Shown here piece after piece: positions 52,948 through 61,717 of a stretch of DNA of 64,000 nucleotides (position 1 is the first letter of the stretch; the number at the start of each line of letters is the position of its first letter). The stretch spans positions 204,150-268,149 of the forward strand of contig NZ_JAMTCF010000015.1 in assembly GCF_024171695.1 (NCBI RefSeq), given 5' to 3'. The notes beneath the pieces are model-generated. The model was given only the letters and a program-made list of their open reading frames with translations, had not been told where the DNA came from and did not search any database. The DNA is from Actinosynnema pretiosum (GTDB lineage: Bacteria; Actinomycetota; Actinomycetes; Mycobacteriales; Pseudonocardiaceae). The position numbers and the translations under genes are program-made.

Positions 52948-54675
52948 TCACGGGCTCCCGGTGACCTGGTCGCCCGCCTTGGTGATCCGGTACGTGGTGC
53001 GCTCGCCGCTCCAGAAGTGGAACACCAGGGTGACCGGGCCGTCGGCGACCTCGGCGAAGAACTCCGGCTTCAGGATGATCCGGTTCCCGGCTGGATCGGG
53101 CTGGAAGTGCTGCCAGAACTCCTTGTACGGCGTCCAGTTCGCCGGTCCGGCCGGGCTGCCGTCGGCGTAGCGGGCCTCCATCGTGGCGAGCTGGTCGCCC
53201 AGGAACCGGGTGGGGACCGCGAACGACGCGGTGGTTCCCGTGGCCGCGGACTGGACCGGCGGGTCGTGGCTGATCACGTCGACCGGCCACGGGACGCCCT
53301 GGGAGAAGCGGAGTTCCACGGTCGCGTTGACGCCGTGGGCGCGGTTGCCCGCCAGCCTGGTGAGGGCGGCGGCGGTGAAGGTCAGCGTCGTGCCGGAGAG
53401 GGTGTAGTCCGTGCCCGCCTTCAGGGTTCGACCGGCCGCCCGCACGCTGCGCAGCGCGGTGCCGTTGAGGTTGAGGGCGAGCGACTTCGCGGTGATCGGC
53501 AGTGCGCGCGGCAGGTGGACGCGGTCGCTCGCGGCGGTGCCGGAGCGGGTGGTCCAGCTCGACCTGATCAGGTCGTGCAGGCCCTGGTCGCGCCAGCGCA
53601 GGGCGGTCCGGTCGAGGAACTGGCCCGCGTCCCACAGCATCGTGGTCAGGCCTCGGGTCCTGGCGTGGTGGCCCACGGCCTCCAGGAACTTCAGGAACTC
53701 GCCGCGCTCGATCACGCCCGGCCGGTTGTGGTCGTAGTTCAGCAGCGCCCACTCGCCGACGATCACCGGGACGCCCCGGTCGACCAGGCTGCGCCGCACC
53801 CGCTCGAAGGTGTCGACCAGGTCCCGCTCCACCTCGGCGTCGAACCGGGTGTACCCGGCGATGTTCACGCTGAACGGCCAGAACCCGTAGAAGTGCACGG
53901 TCGCCGCGATGTTGGTGTCCCGCAACAACTCGTAGCCCGCCAGGAACGCGTCGAGACGGCCCTGGTCGGCGTTGGTGTGCAGGGTGGGCAGCACCAGCAG
54001 GCGGGTGGCGTTGCCACCTCCGGAACCCCGCACGACGCGGTGGAACTCGGCGTTCAGCTCGTGCAGCGCCCGGTAGTTCTCCTCGTCGCCGGAGGTGCCC
54101 GCGAACTGGGGTTCGTTGATGTTCTCGAACACCAGCTTCGAGGAGTGGTCGCGGAAGGCGGCGGCGATCTGCGTCCACAGCGCGGTGTAGCGGGCCAGGA
54201 CGTTCGCGCGGTCGGTCGGGTAGGTGTTGAGCCACTGCCACGAGTCGTGGTGCAGGTTCACCATCACGTGCAGGCCCTCGGCCAGCGACCAGTCGACCAC
54301 CTCGCGGACGCGGGCCAGCCACGCCGGGTCGATGGTGAAGTCGGGCGCGGGACCGTGGTGGTTGCTCCAGGTGATCGGCAGGCGGACGCTGCGGTAGCCC
54401 TGCTCGCGCACGTGGCGCAGCAGCGCCCTGGTGGTGCGCGGGTTGCCCCACGAGGTCTCGTCGGGGATCGCGTCCAGGGTGTTGCCGAGGTTCCACCCCG
54501 GCTGCATGGCCGCGACCACCGACCGCGCGTCGGCGGGCGCCGCGATTTCCGGTGGCGCGACCTCGGGTGGGGCGGGGGAGGCGGTGGCGGAGAGCGGGCC
54601 CGCCGCCAGCAGCAGGGCGAGGGCCGGGGCCAGCAGGCGGGTGGACCACCGGGTTGCGCGCGGGTGCGAGTTCAC
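52948..54675 (-). CDS. Secreted GH5 endoglucanase with CBM_X2-like domain
   Basis: 575 residues from the GTG at 54675, which has AAGGA upstream and is followed by a signal peptide (WSTRLLAPALALLLAAG). The GH5 barrel starts at MQPGWNLGNTLDA; the acid/base Glu is in FENINEPQF and the nucleophile Glu in VIVGEWALLNYD. A CBM_X2/Ig-like module follows (ALPITAKSLALNLNG..., ~375-460) and a further beta-rich domain ends the protein. It likely cuts cellulose or a related beta-glucan. Divergent from the GH43 gene. Confidence 0.92.
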   Translation of the reverse strand: MNSHPRATRWSTRLLAPALALLLAAGPLSATASPAPPEVAPPEIAAPADARSVVAAMQPGWNLGNTLDAIPDETSWGNPRTTRALLRHVREQGYRSVRLPITWSNHHGPAPDFTIDPAWLARVREVVDWSLAEGLHVMVNLHHDSWQWLNTYPTDRANVLARYTALWTQIAAAFRDHSSKLVFENINEPQFAGTSGDEENYRALHELNAEFHRVVRGSGGGNATRLLVLPTLHTNADQGRLDAFLAGYELLRDTNIAATVHFYGFWPFSVNIAGYTRFDAEVERDLVDTFERVRRSLVDRGVPVIVGEWALLNYDHNRPGVIERGEFLKFLEAVGHHARTRGLTTMLWDAGQFLDRTALRWRDQGLHDLIRSSWTTRSGTAASDRVHLPRALPITAKSLALNLNGTALRSVRAAGRTLKAGTDYTLSGTTLTFTAAALTRLAGNRAHGVNATVELRFSQGVPWPVDVISHDPPVQSAATGTTASFAVPTRFLGDQLATMEARYADGSPAGPANWTPYKEFWQHFQPDPAGNRIILKPEFFAEVADGPVTLVFHFWSGERTTYRITKAGDQVTGSP

Positions 54676-54707
54676 GACGACACCGTCCTTGACCGCTCGG
54701 AGCGCAG

Positions 54708-54716
54708 GAAAGTTTC
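54708..54716. promoter_or_regulatory. GAAAGTTTC palindrome upstream of GH5
   Basis: The 9-bp palindrome GAAA-G-TTTC lies 33 nt before the GH5 start. The identical sequence occurs at 54908-54916 on the GH43 side, so a shared LacI-type repressor is likely. Confidence 0.55.
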
Positions 54717-54868
54717 TTTCACGCAAACGTGGGGAGTTTCGGTGCCGGATGCTACGCAGCGGGTCGGAAAAGCGTCAACGACTGACCTGTCATCGACGAT
54801 GTGAGCATTATTTTCCCGGCGCGCCGTCGAATATTCTGGTCGAACGCGAGTCGAATGCGGCAGCCCCG

Positions 54869-54916
54869 TTGACCTGCACTGCGGCCGTGGGTACGGTCCG
54901 CACGGCAGAAAGTTTC
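54869..54916 (+). promoter_or_regulatory. Promoter and LacI-type operator of the GH43 gene
   Basis: TTGACC (54869-54874), 17 nt, TACGGT (54892-54897). GAAAGTTTC (54908-54916) lies at the expected transcription start. Such GAAA/TTTC palindromes are bound by LacI-family regulators of sugar hydrolase genes in actinomycetes. Confidence 0.65.
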
Positions 54917-54970
54917 CCGAGCACTTCCCGAAATTTTCCGCACCGATGAGGCCCGACCGAAGACGGTGAG

Positions 54971-56500
54971 ATGAGCACCCCGATCATCCCTGGTTTCCAC
55001 CCCGATCCGAGCGTGTGCCGGGTGGGTGAGGACTACTACCTGGCCTGTTCGAGCTTCGAGTACTTCCCCGGCGTCCCGGTCTTCCACAGCCGTGATCTGC
55101 TGAGCTGGACGTTGATCGGCAACGCCCTGGACCGGCCCGAGCAGTTGCGGCTCGCGGAGGCCACCCCGTCCGGCGGGCTCTACGCGCCGACGCTGCGGCA
55201 CCACGACGGCCGGTTCTGGCTGATCGTCACGAACGTCTCCGGCGGCGGGAACCTGCTCTTCCACACCGAGGACCCGGCCGGGCCGTGGTCGGACCCGATC
55301 CCGCTGCCGGGTGTGCACGGCATCGACCCGGACCTGGCCTGGGACGAGGACGGCAACTGCTGGTGCACCTGCGCCGGGGTGACCCAGGTGCGCATCGACA
55401 CCACCACCGGGGAGGCGCTCGGCGACCAGGTCCGGATCTGGTCGGGCACCCCCGGAGCGAAGGCCCCCGAGGCGCCGCACCTCTACGAGATCGGCGATCA
55501 CTGGTACCTGCTGATCGCCGAAGGCGGCACCGAGCGCGGGCACGCCGTGTCCATCGCCAGGGGCGAGTCGGTGAACGGACCGTTCACCCCCAACCCCGAC
55601 AACCCCGTCCTCACCCACCGGGGCACCGACGACCCGGTGCAGAACACCGGGCACGGCGACCTGGTGCAGGCCGTGGACGGCAGCTGGTGGCTCGTGTTCC
55701 TCGGCGTGCGACCGGGCGGCGGCACGCCGGGGTGGCACGTGCTGGGCCGGGAGACGTTCCTGGCCCCGGTGACCTGGGTCGACGGCTGGCCGGTCGTCGG
55801 CGAGCCGGTCGCGGGCCCCGCCGAGCCGTGGGCCGACCTGGTCCTGGACCACTTCGACGCGCCGAGGCTGCACCCGCGCTGGATCTCGCTCCGCGAGCGC
55901 TCCCCCGAGCGGTGCACCACCACCGCCCGCCCCGGCTGGCTGACCCTGCGCGCGGGGCCCGAGAAGGCCTCCGTGCCCGAGAACGCCTCCGGGCCCGAGA
56001 ACGCCTCTGTGCCCGAGAACGCCGCCGGGTCCGAGAACGCCGCCGAGGGCGAGTTCGTCGGCATCCGCCAGCAGCACCGCTCGTGCCGGACCCGCGTCGT
56101 CGTCGACGCCACCGAGGGCAGCGGTGGCCTGGTGGTGCGCCTGGACGACCGGCACCACTACGGGATCGAGGTGTCCGGGGGCCGTGCGACCGCCCGAGCG
56201 CACGTCGGCCCGTTCCGCTCCGAGCTGGGCAGCGCCGAGGTCGGCCCCGGCGAGGTCGTCCTGGAGATCGGGATCACCGAGACCCGGCGCCTGACCGACG
56301 CCCGCACCGGCCCCGACACCGTGGCACTGCGCGTCGTCCACCCCGACGGCGCGGTCACCGAACTCGCCGCGCTGGACGGCCGCTACCTGTCCACCGAGGT
56401 CGCGGGCGGCTTCACCGGCCGGGTCGTCGGCGTGCGCGCCACCAGCGGCACCGTCCACTTCGACCGGTTCGAGCACGAACCCGTCGACCCGACCCGATGA
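54971..56500 (+). CDS. Intracellular GH43 beta-xylosidase
   Basis: A 509-residue protein without a signal peptide, so it acts inside the cell. It begins STPIIPGFHPDPSVCRVGEDYY, where the Asp of HPDPS is the expected general base; GIDPDLAWDEDG and a later Glu complete the propeller site. A C-terminal GH43_C2 beta-sandwich follows (~295 to end). In that domain a run of five hexapeptide repeats of the (G/V)PENAS kind (55955-56044) forms an unusual insertion. It likely hydrolyses imported xylo-oligosaccharides; a sugar-binding lipoprotein gene follows 13 nt later. Confidence 0.92.
   Translation: MSTPIIPGFHPDPSVCRVGEDYYLACSSFEYFPGVPVFHSRDLLSWTLIGNALDRPEQLRLAEATPSGGLYAPTLRHHDGRFWLIVTNVSGGGNLLFHTEDPAGPWSDPIPLPGVHGIDPDLAWDEDGNCWCTCAGVTQVRIDTTTGEALGDQVRIWSGTPGAKAPEAPHLYEIGDHWYLLIAEGGTERGHAVSIARGESVNGPFTPNPDNPVLTHRGTDDPVQNTGHGDLVQAVDGSWWLVFLGVRPGGGTPGWHVLGRETFLAPVTWVDGWPVVGEPVAGPAEPWADLVLDHFDAPRLHPRWISLRERSPERCTTTARPGWLTLRAGPEKASVPENASGPENASVPENAAGSENAAEGEFVGIRQQHRSCRTRVVVDATEGSGGLVVRLDDRHHYGIEVSGGRATARAHVGPFRSELGSAEVGPGEVVLEIGITETRRLTDARTGPDTVALRVVHPDGAVTELAALDGRYLSTEVAGGFTGRVVGVRATSGTVHFDRFEHEPVDPTR
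55955..56044 (+). repeat. Five 18-bp in-frame repeats in the GH43 gene
   Basis: Units of 18 bp encode GPEKAS, VPENAS, GPENAS, VPENAA and GSENAA. They sit in a loop of the C-terminal domain. Copy number may vary between strains. Confidence 0.9.
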
Positions 56501-56513
56501 GGGGAACCCCGAC

Positions 56514-58127
56514 ATGGCAGTGGACCGCAGGGCGTTCTTAGGGCTCCTCGCCGCCACGGGCGGCGCCGCGCTGGTCGGGTGCGAGGCCCCGGCCCCGCGC
56601 GGCGGTTCCGCGCTCGGCGGCGACGCGCTCGCGGCGCTGCTGCCCGCGCACCGGCCGGTGGAGTTCGCCAAGCCGGACCTGCCGGGCGTGAACGGCTCGG
56701 TGCCCGGATACCTGTCCTACCCGGCCGCCCCGGTGCGGGCCGTGCAGGGGGCGGTGCTCAGCGCCGACGTCACCGCGATGACCCCGTCGTTCTGGCCGCC
56801 CGCGCCGGGTCTGGGGCAGAACTCCTACTACGACGCGGTCAACGAGCGCCTCGGCGGCGCGGTGAGGTTCGAGACCGTGTCCGGCGCCGACTACCAGGCC
56901 AAGCTCGCCGCCCTGATGGCGGCGCGGCAGGTGCCGGAGCTGACCGTCGTGCCCACCTTCACCATGCCGCCCAGGTTCAGCGAGGGCGTCGGCGAGGTGT
57001 TCCGCGACCTGACCGACTTCCTGTCCGGCGAGCGGGTGGCCGACTACCCGATGCTGGCCAACATCCCCACCGACTCGTGGCACGCGTGCGTGCACAACGG
57101 GCGCCTGCACGGCGTGCCCTACCCCGGCCAGCTGTTCCCCGAGGTGCTGTTCTACCGGGACGACGTGTTCGAGCAGCTCGGGGTCGAGCCGCCGCGCAGC
57201 GCCGAGGAGTTCGCGGCGATGGCCAAGCGGCTCAACGACCCCGCGAACAACCGGTGGGCGCTCGGCGACGTGTTCCGCTCGCTCGTGCGGGCCTTCGGCG
57301 GCCGGGGCGACTGGGTGCGCGACGACTCGGGCAAGCTGCTCAACCAGCTCGAAGCGCCCTGGTACGCCGAGGCGGTGCGGTTCACCCGGTCCCTGTACGA
57401 CGCGGGGTGCGTGCACCCGGACATCGTGGCGGGCAACTGGAACCGCAGCAACGAGCTGTTCGCGTCCAGGCAGATGGTCGTGAACCAGGGCGGCATGGGC
57501 GCGTGGGCCGAGCAGGTCGCGCAGCAGCGGCCGGCCGACCCCGGCTTCCGGATGACCGCGCTGCCGCTGTTCGCGCACGACGGCGGCGAGCCGACCTACC
57601 CGGTGGCCGCGCCGACGGCGATGGTCGCGTTCGTGCGCAAGGACGTCCCGGACGACCGGGTGCGCGAACTGCTGCGGCTGTGCGACTTCGCCGCCGCGCC
57701 GATCGGCACCGAGGAGCACCGGCTGCTGCGGTACGGGGTGGAGGGCGTGCACAGCGCGCGGGACGAGCGGGGCAACCCGGCGCTGACCCCGCTGGGGCAG
57801 AAGGAGATCACGCTGACCTACGGCTTCGCGGCGGGCCCGCCGGAGGCGATCACGACCACCGACCACCCGGACCTCGTGCGCGCCCAGCACGCCTGGTACG
57901 CGCGGGAGTGGGGCCACCAGACCAAGCCGCTGGCGTTCGGGCTGCGGGTGGAGGAGCCGCCGGAGTTCGCCACCCTGGCCAAGGAGTTCGCGGACCGGAC
58001 GGCGGACGTCCTGCGCGGGCGGGCCGAGCTGTCCGAAGTGGACGGTCTGGGCGAGCGGTGGCGCAAGGCGGGCGGTGACCGGTTGCGGGAGTTCTACGAC
58101 AAGGCGCTGCGGGACGCCGGGCGCTGA
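56514..58127 (+). CDS. Tat-exported lipoprotein sugar-binding protein
   Basis: A 537-residue extracellular solute-binding protein of the ABC sugar-uptake type. The N terminus has a twin arginine (DRRAFLGLL) and a lipobox (ALVGC), so export by Tat and lipid anchoring are expected. The body has normal SBP features (KLAALMAARQVPELTVV, VPYPGQLFPEVLFYRDDVFEQLG). Codon 9 is TTA (56538-56540), rare in such genomes and dependent on the bldA tRNA. No permease or ATPase gene is adjacent, so it must work with a transporter elsewhere. It is in line with the GH43 gene. Confidence 0.9.
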   Translation: MAVDRRAFLGLLAATGGAALVGCEAPAPRGGSALGGDALAALLPAHRPVEFAKPDLPGVNGSVPGYLSYPAAPVRAVQGAVLSADVTAMTPSFWPPAPGLGQNSYYDAVNERLGGAVRFETVSGADYQAKLAALMAARQVPELTVVPTFTMPPRFSEGVGEVFRDLTDFLSGERVADYPMLANIPTDSWHACVHNGRLHGVPYPGQLFPEVLFYRDDVFEQLGVEPPRSAEEFAAMAKRLNDPANNRWALGDVFRSLVRAFGGRGDWVRDDSGKLLNQLEAPWYAEAVRFTRSLYDAGCVHPDIVAGNWNRSNELFASRQMVVNQGGMGAWAEQVAQQRPADPGFRMTALPLFAHDGGEPTYPVAAPTAMVAFVRKDVPDDRVRELLRLCDFAAAPIGTEEHRLLRYGVEGVHSARDERGNPALTPLGQKEITLTYGFAAGPPEAITTTDHPDLVRAQHAWYAREWGHQTKPLAFGLRVEEPPEFATLAKEFADRTADVLRGRAELSEVDGLGERWRKAGGDRLREFYDKALRDAGR

Positions 58128-58211
58128 GCGGGCAGGAGCTGAGCTGGCGGGCGGGTGCGCGCACCGCCGATCCGGCGGGCGCGGGGGAGAAGCACCGAGG
58201 AGGAGACCCAC

Positions 58212-59189
58212 GTGAGAGCACTTTTACCGGGGCGGAAACGGAAGAATCGCCGTGCGCTGGCCGCTGCGGCCGTAGCGCTGACCTTCGCCACCACCTCGGG
58301 TGCGCCGGTCGTCGCCGCCCCAGGGCCCGACGCCCCGGCGACGGCGTCCGACGTGTCCGCGGCGGCCGTGACCATCCCGGCCCAGTGGCACGACCTGACC
58401 GGTGACGGGCGGTCCGACCTGCTCGCCAGGGAGGCGGCCACCGGCACGATCTACCTCTACCCGCACAGCGGGACGTACAACGGCACGAGCACGTTCCCCA
58501 CGCGTCACGCGGTGCTGTCCGGCACGCAGGCGCTGAACTGGATCGCGGTGTCCGAGGTGACCGGCGACTTCGCCCCGGACCTCATCGGTCGGCGCACCGA
58601 CGGCACGCTGGTGGTGTACCCAGGAAGCGGTCTGCTGCAGGGGTACGGCACCTTCGGCGAGGTGATCGAGGTCGGTTACGGCTGGGCGCCCATCACCGCG
58701 CTCGCGGTGGCCGACGTCACCGACGACGGCGAGCAGGACATCGTCGCCCGGTGGCCGGACGGCACCCTGTACGTCTACGAGCACACCGGGGTGTTCGACG
58801 AGGTCAACACCTGGGCGCCGCCGGAGCCGATCGGCTACGGCTGGAACACCGTGGACTGGCTCGGGGTCGCCGAGCTGACCTCGGACGACGCCCGCGCCGA
58901 CGTCGTCGCGCGCCGGAGCGACGGCTCGCTCCAGCTGTACCGGCACGGCCTCTGGTACGAGGGCACGGCGACCTTCGAACCGCCGGTCCGGGTGGGCCTC
59001 GGCTGGCACACGGTGCAGATCATGACGCTGATGACGGTCACCATCGACGACCACACCGACATCGTGACCCGCAACAGCCGGGGCGAGCTGGTGGTCTACC
59101 GCAACGCGGGCGCGCACAACGGCGACCTGACGTTCCACAGCCCGACCGTCGTGGGCTACGGGTGGGACACGATGGATCTGATCGCGTGA
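58212..59189 (+). CDS. Secreted FG-GAP/VCBS-repeat protein
   Basis: 325 residues from the GTG at 58212 (GAGGAGGAG upstream), with a signal peptide (~1-38). The rest is five or more beta-propeller repeats with calcium-binding-like loops: DLTGDGRSDLLAREAATG, DVTDDGEQDIVARWPDG, TSDDARADVVARRSDG. Codon 5 is TTA (58224-58226). Such proteins often accompany secreted enzymes or adhere to surfaces. The next gene, a secreted nuclease-like protein, may be its partner; the two genes are close. Confidence 0.87.
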   Translation: MRALLPGRKRKNRRALAAAAVALTFATTSGAPVVAAPGPDAPATASDVSAAAVTIPAQWHDLTGDGRSDLLAREAATGTIYLYPHSGTYNGTSTFPTRHAVLSGTQALNWIAVSEVTGDFAPDLIGRRTDGTLVVYPGSGLLQGYGTFGEVIEVGYGWAPITALAVADVTDDGEQDIVARWPDGTLYVYEHTGVFDEVNTWAPPEPIGYGWNTVDWLGVAELTSDDARADVVARRSDGSLQLYRHGLWYEGTATFEPPVRVGLGWHTVQIMTLMTVTIDDHTDIVTRNSRGELVVYRNAGAHNGDLTFHSPTVVGYGWDTMDLIA

Positions 59190-59224
59190 GCCCCCGGTCG
59201 ATGCGAACCGGAGCGGCGAAGACG

Positions 59225-60508
59225 ATGGGGGAGCGCGTGCGCGTCCTGGTGTCCTTACTGGTCGTCGGTGTCCTGATCGCCACCTCGACCCCGGCGGCGA
59301 TCGCCGCGCCACCCGCCGCGCCTGGGACGGGGGAGACCCTGGTCAGCCGGGTCTTCGAGACCACGCTCGACGGGAAACCGCTTTCCGAGTCGGGTGACCA
59401 GTTCTACGAGGTGAAGATCGCCGATTTCGGCACCCCACGACCGGGCGAGGTGGGCGCGGAGAAGAAGGCCGACCCGCTGCCGGAGGTGGCCACCGGGTGG
59501 GACGCCGCCTTCGAGGCGGAGTGCCGCGACCCGGCCCGTGCGAGCCAGACGGGCAGTGCGAAGGGGTGGACGAAGAACCACTACCGGTGGTGCCGAGCAG
59601 TCACGGTCAACTGGGAGCGGTCGACCTGCAACAACGGCAACTGCCGGGTGTACGCGCTGCTCGCGGTGCAGACGATCTGGCTGGGCTACGCGGACGCGCG
59701 CAACCGGAAGTTCCACATCTGGGGCAAGACCTTCGACGCCGTCGAGAGGCTGGGCAGCTTCGAGGACGACGCCCGCGTGGGGGCGTTGGCGGGCTGCGTA
59801 GCCGTGCGGGGGAAGTCCTCGTGCAGCGCGTACCACCAACCTGCCCAGCTCGCCACCCTGGGGGACGTCAAGGCCAAGCGCAACAACGTCTTCGAGACGG
59901 TGCTGACCGACAACAGCATCATCGACCTCAAGCTGACCGGTGACGCGGTCGTCCCGGTGCGGATCCACAGCCGGTTCACCGGTGTCGGTGGCGCCGGGCA
60001 CGCGGGCGAGACGTTCCAGCTGGACAGCGACCACGTCGAGAGCCGGTGCGACTCGGTGAAGCTGCGCAGCAAGAAGGCGTGCGTCTTCCACAACGTGAGC
60101 CCGTACCTGACCTACGACAAGAACGACACCGCCTACCCCCTCGGCGACCTGATCGACCACATCCGCCACGCGCAGAACCAGCTGGGCGCGCCCGGCCGCT
60201 GGGACAACGGGGGACCGGACGGCCCACCGCTGACCAGGGTCAGGGACGCCAAGATCCAGCGGGACAACCGGAAGCGCCCCAAGGCCCAGTGCCGCCAGGC
60301 CAACCCCGGCGGGTGGAACTGGCGGATCCAGCAATGCGACGAGTACCCGTTCGCCTCGGTGCGGGAGGGCGGGGCGAGCGGTGGTCCGGTGTCCGGCAGG
60401 CTGATCTCCGCCACGCACAACCGAGAGGGCGGCACCCAGCTCAACAACTGGTACAACTGGGACCGCGTCCTCCACGACGACACGTTCTGGGTGAACCTGG
60501 TCGGCTGA
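59225..60508 (+). CDS. Secreted NucA/NucB-like deoxyribonuclease
   Basis: 427 residues from the ATG at 59225 (GGAG upstream), with a signal peptide (VRVLVSLLVVGVLIATSTPA). Other starts (GTG 59186, ATG 59201) are possible. The C-terminal part has QQCDEYPFASVREGG, which matches the NucA/NucB nuclease signature CDEYPFAS. Many Cys and an N-terminal ~200-residue domain of unknown type precede it. Codon 11 is TTA (59255-59257). It may digest extracellular DNA during development or competition; that is inference. Confidence 0.82.
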   Translation: MGERVRVLVSLLVVGVLIATSTPAAIAAPPAAPGTGETLVSRVFETTLDGKPLSESGDQFYEVKIADFGTPRPGEVGAEKKADPLPEVATGWDAAFEAECRDPARASQTGSAKGWTKNHYRWCRAVTVNWERSTCNNGNCRVYALLAVQTIWLGYADARNRKFHIWGKTFDAVERLGSFEDDARVGALAGCVAVRGKSSCSAYHQPAQLATLGDVKAKRNNVFETVLTDNSIIDLKLTGDAVVPVRIHSRFTGVGGAGHAGETFQLDSDHVESRCDSVKLRSKKACVFHNVSPYLTYDKNDTAYPLGDLIDHIRHAQNQLGAPGRWDNGGPDGPPLTRVRDAKIQRDNRKRPKAQCRQANPGGWNWRIQQCDEYPFASVREGGASGGPVSGRLISATHNREGGTQLNNWYNWDRVLHDDTFWVNLVG

Positions 60509-60510
60509 GC

Positions 60511-60546
60511 GGTGGTCCCCGCCGACCGCGTTCGGCGGGGACCACC
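60511..60546 (+). terminator. 15-bp perfect hairpin after the nuclease gene
   Basis: Arms 60511-60525 and 60532-60546 are exact reverse complements with a 6-nt loop, starting 2 nt after the stop. It separates the convergent nuclease and LacI genes. Confidence 0.9.
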
Positions 60547-60555
60547 GGTAGCCGC

Positions 60556-61581
60556 TCAGGCTCGCGGCGGGGCCGTGCTGCGGCGGACGGTCAGGGTGGT
60601 CGCCAGTTCCACGCCCAGCTGCGGCGGGCGCTCGCCCCGGCCCAGCGCGAGCGCCAGCTCCGCCGCCGCGGCGGCCATCTCCGCCAGGGGCTGGCGCACG
60701 GTGGTCAGCGGCGGGTCGACCAGGTCGCCCACGGGCAGGTCGTCGAAGCCCACCACGCTCAGGTCCTCCGGCACGCGCAGCCCGGCCTCGCGGGCGGCCC
60801 GGTAGGCGCCGAGGGCCTGCAGGTCGTTGCAGGCGAACAGCGCGGTCGGCGGGTCGGGCAGGGTCAGCAGGGCTCGGGCTGCGGTGAACCCGCCCTCCAC
60901 GGTCAGCGGGCCGCGCGCGACGAGCGCGGGGTCGGCGGCGATGCCCGCGTCCTCCAGGGCGGAGCGGTGGCCGTCCAGGCGGGCGCGGCAGAACAGCACG
61001 TCGTCCCGGTCGGTGAGCACGCCGATCCTGCGGTGGCCGAGCGCGGTCAGGTGCCGGGTGGCCGCGCGACCTCCCGACCAGTTGGTCGCGCCGACGAACG
61101 GCACGTCGTCGGGCAGCTCGCCGGTCGGGTCGAACACCACGAACGGGATTCCCCTGGCGCGCAACCGGTCCCGCTCCTCGGCGGAGAGCTGCGCGACGGT
61201 GACCACGCAGGAGGGACGGCGGTCCAGCGCGTCGTCGATCCAGTAGCGCACCGAGCTGCCCCTCGGGCCGAACTCGGACAGCACCAGCCCGACCCCGTGC
61301 CTGCGCGCGACCCGCTGCACGCCCCGGATGATCTCCACGCCCCACATGTCGGCGGGCTCGTCGAACACCAGGTCCACGACCGCGCCCCGCCCGGTCGCGC
61401 TGGACTTGCGGTAGCCGTACTCGTCGATCAGGGCCTCGACGCGGGCCCTGGTGCCCGCCGAGACGCCCGAGCGGCCGTTGAGCACCTTGGAGACGGTGGG
61501 CACGGAGACGCCCGCGCTGGCGGCGATGTAGGAGATGGTGACCGGCCTGCTGGAATCGGTCCGCTCCCGGCTGTCCGACAA
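60556..61581 (-). CDS. LacI family regulator, probable repressor of the GH5/GH43 region
   Basis: 341 residues from the TTG at 61581, chosen because GGAGAGGAG lies just upstream; a longer N terminus would be non-conserved. The HTH is VTISYIAASAGVSVPTVSKVLNG. The effector domain ends with the usual LSVVGFDDLPVGDLVDPPLTTVRQPL. It is close to XlnR/BxlR-like regulators of xylan use in actinomycetes in overall form. Probable targets are the GAAAGTTTC sites at 54708 and 54908. Confidence 0.87.
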   Translation of the reverse strand: MSDSRERTDSSRPVTISYIAASAGVSVPTVSKVLNGRSGVSAGTRARVEALIDEYGYRKSSATGRGAVVDLVFDEPADMWGVEIIRGVQRVARRHGVGLVLSEFGPRGSSVRYWIDDALDRRPSCVVTVAQLSAEERDRLRARGIPFVVFDPTGELPDDVPFVGATNWSGGRAATRHLTALGHRRIGVLTDRDDVLFCRARLDGHRSALEDAGIAADPALVARGPLTVEGGFTAARALLTLPDPPTALFACNDLQALGAYRAAREAGLRVPEDLSVVGFDDLPVGDLVDPPLTTVRQPLAEMAAAAAELALALGRGERPPQLGVELATTLTVRRSTAPPRA

Positions 61582-61717
61582 GCCCCGCTCCTCTCCGCCC
61601 GCCCGACCACCGGCGGGCGCCCGCCCCGGCCACTCTACGGTCGCCGGGGCCGTCGGGGACGCGGGCGCGCGTGGGCCGGTCGGCGCGCCTTCGGCCACCC
61701 ACCGGCCCGCGCCGGGA

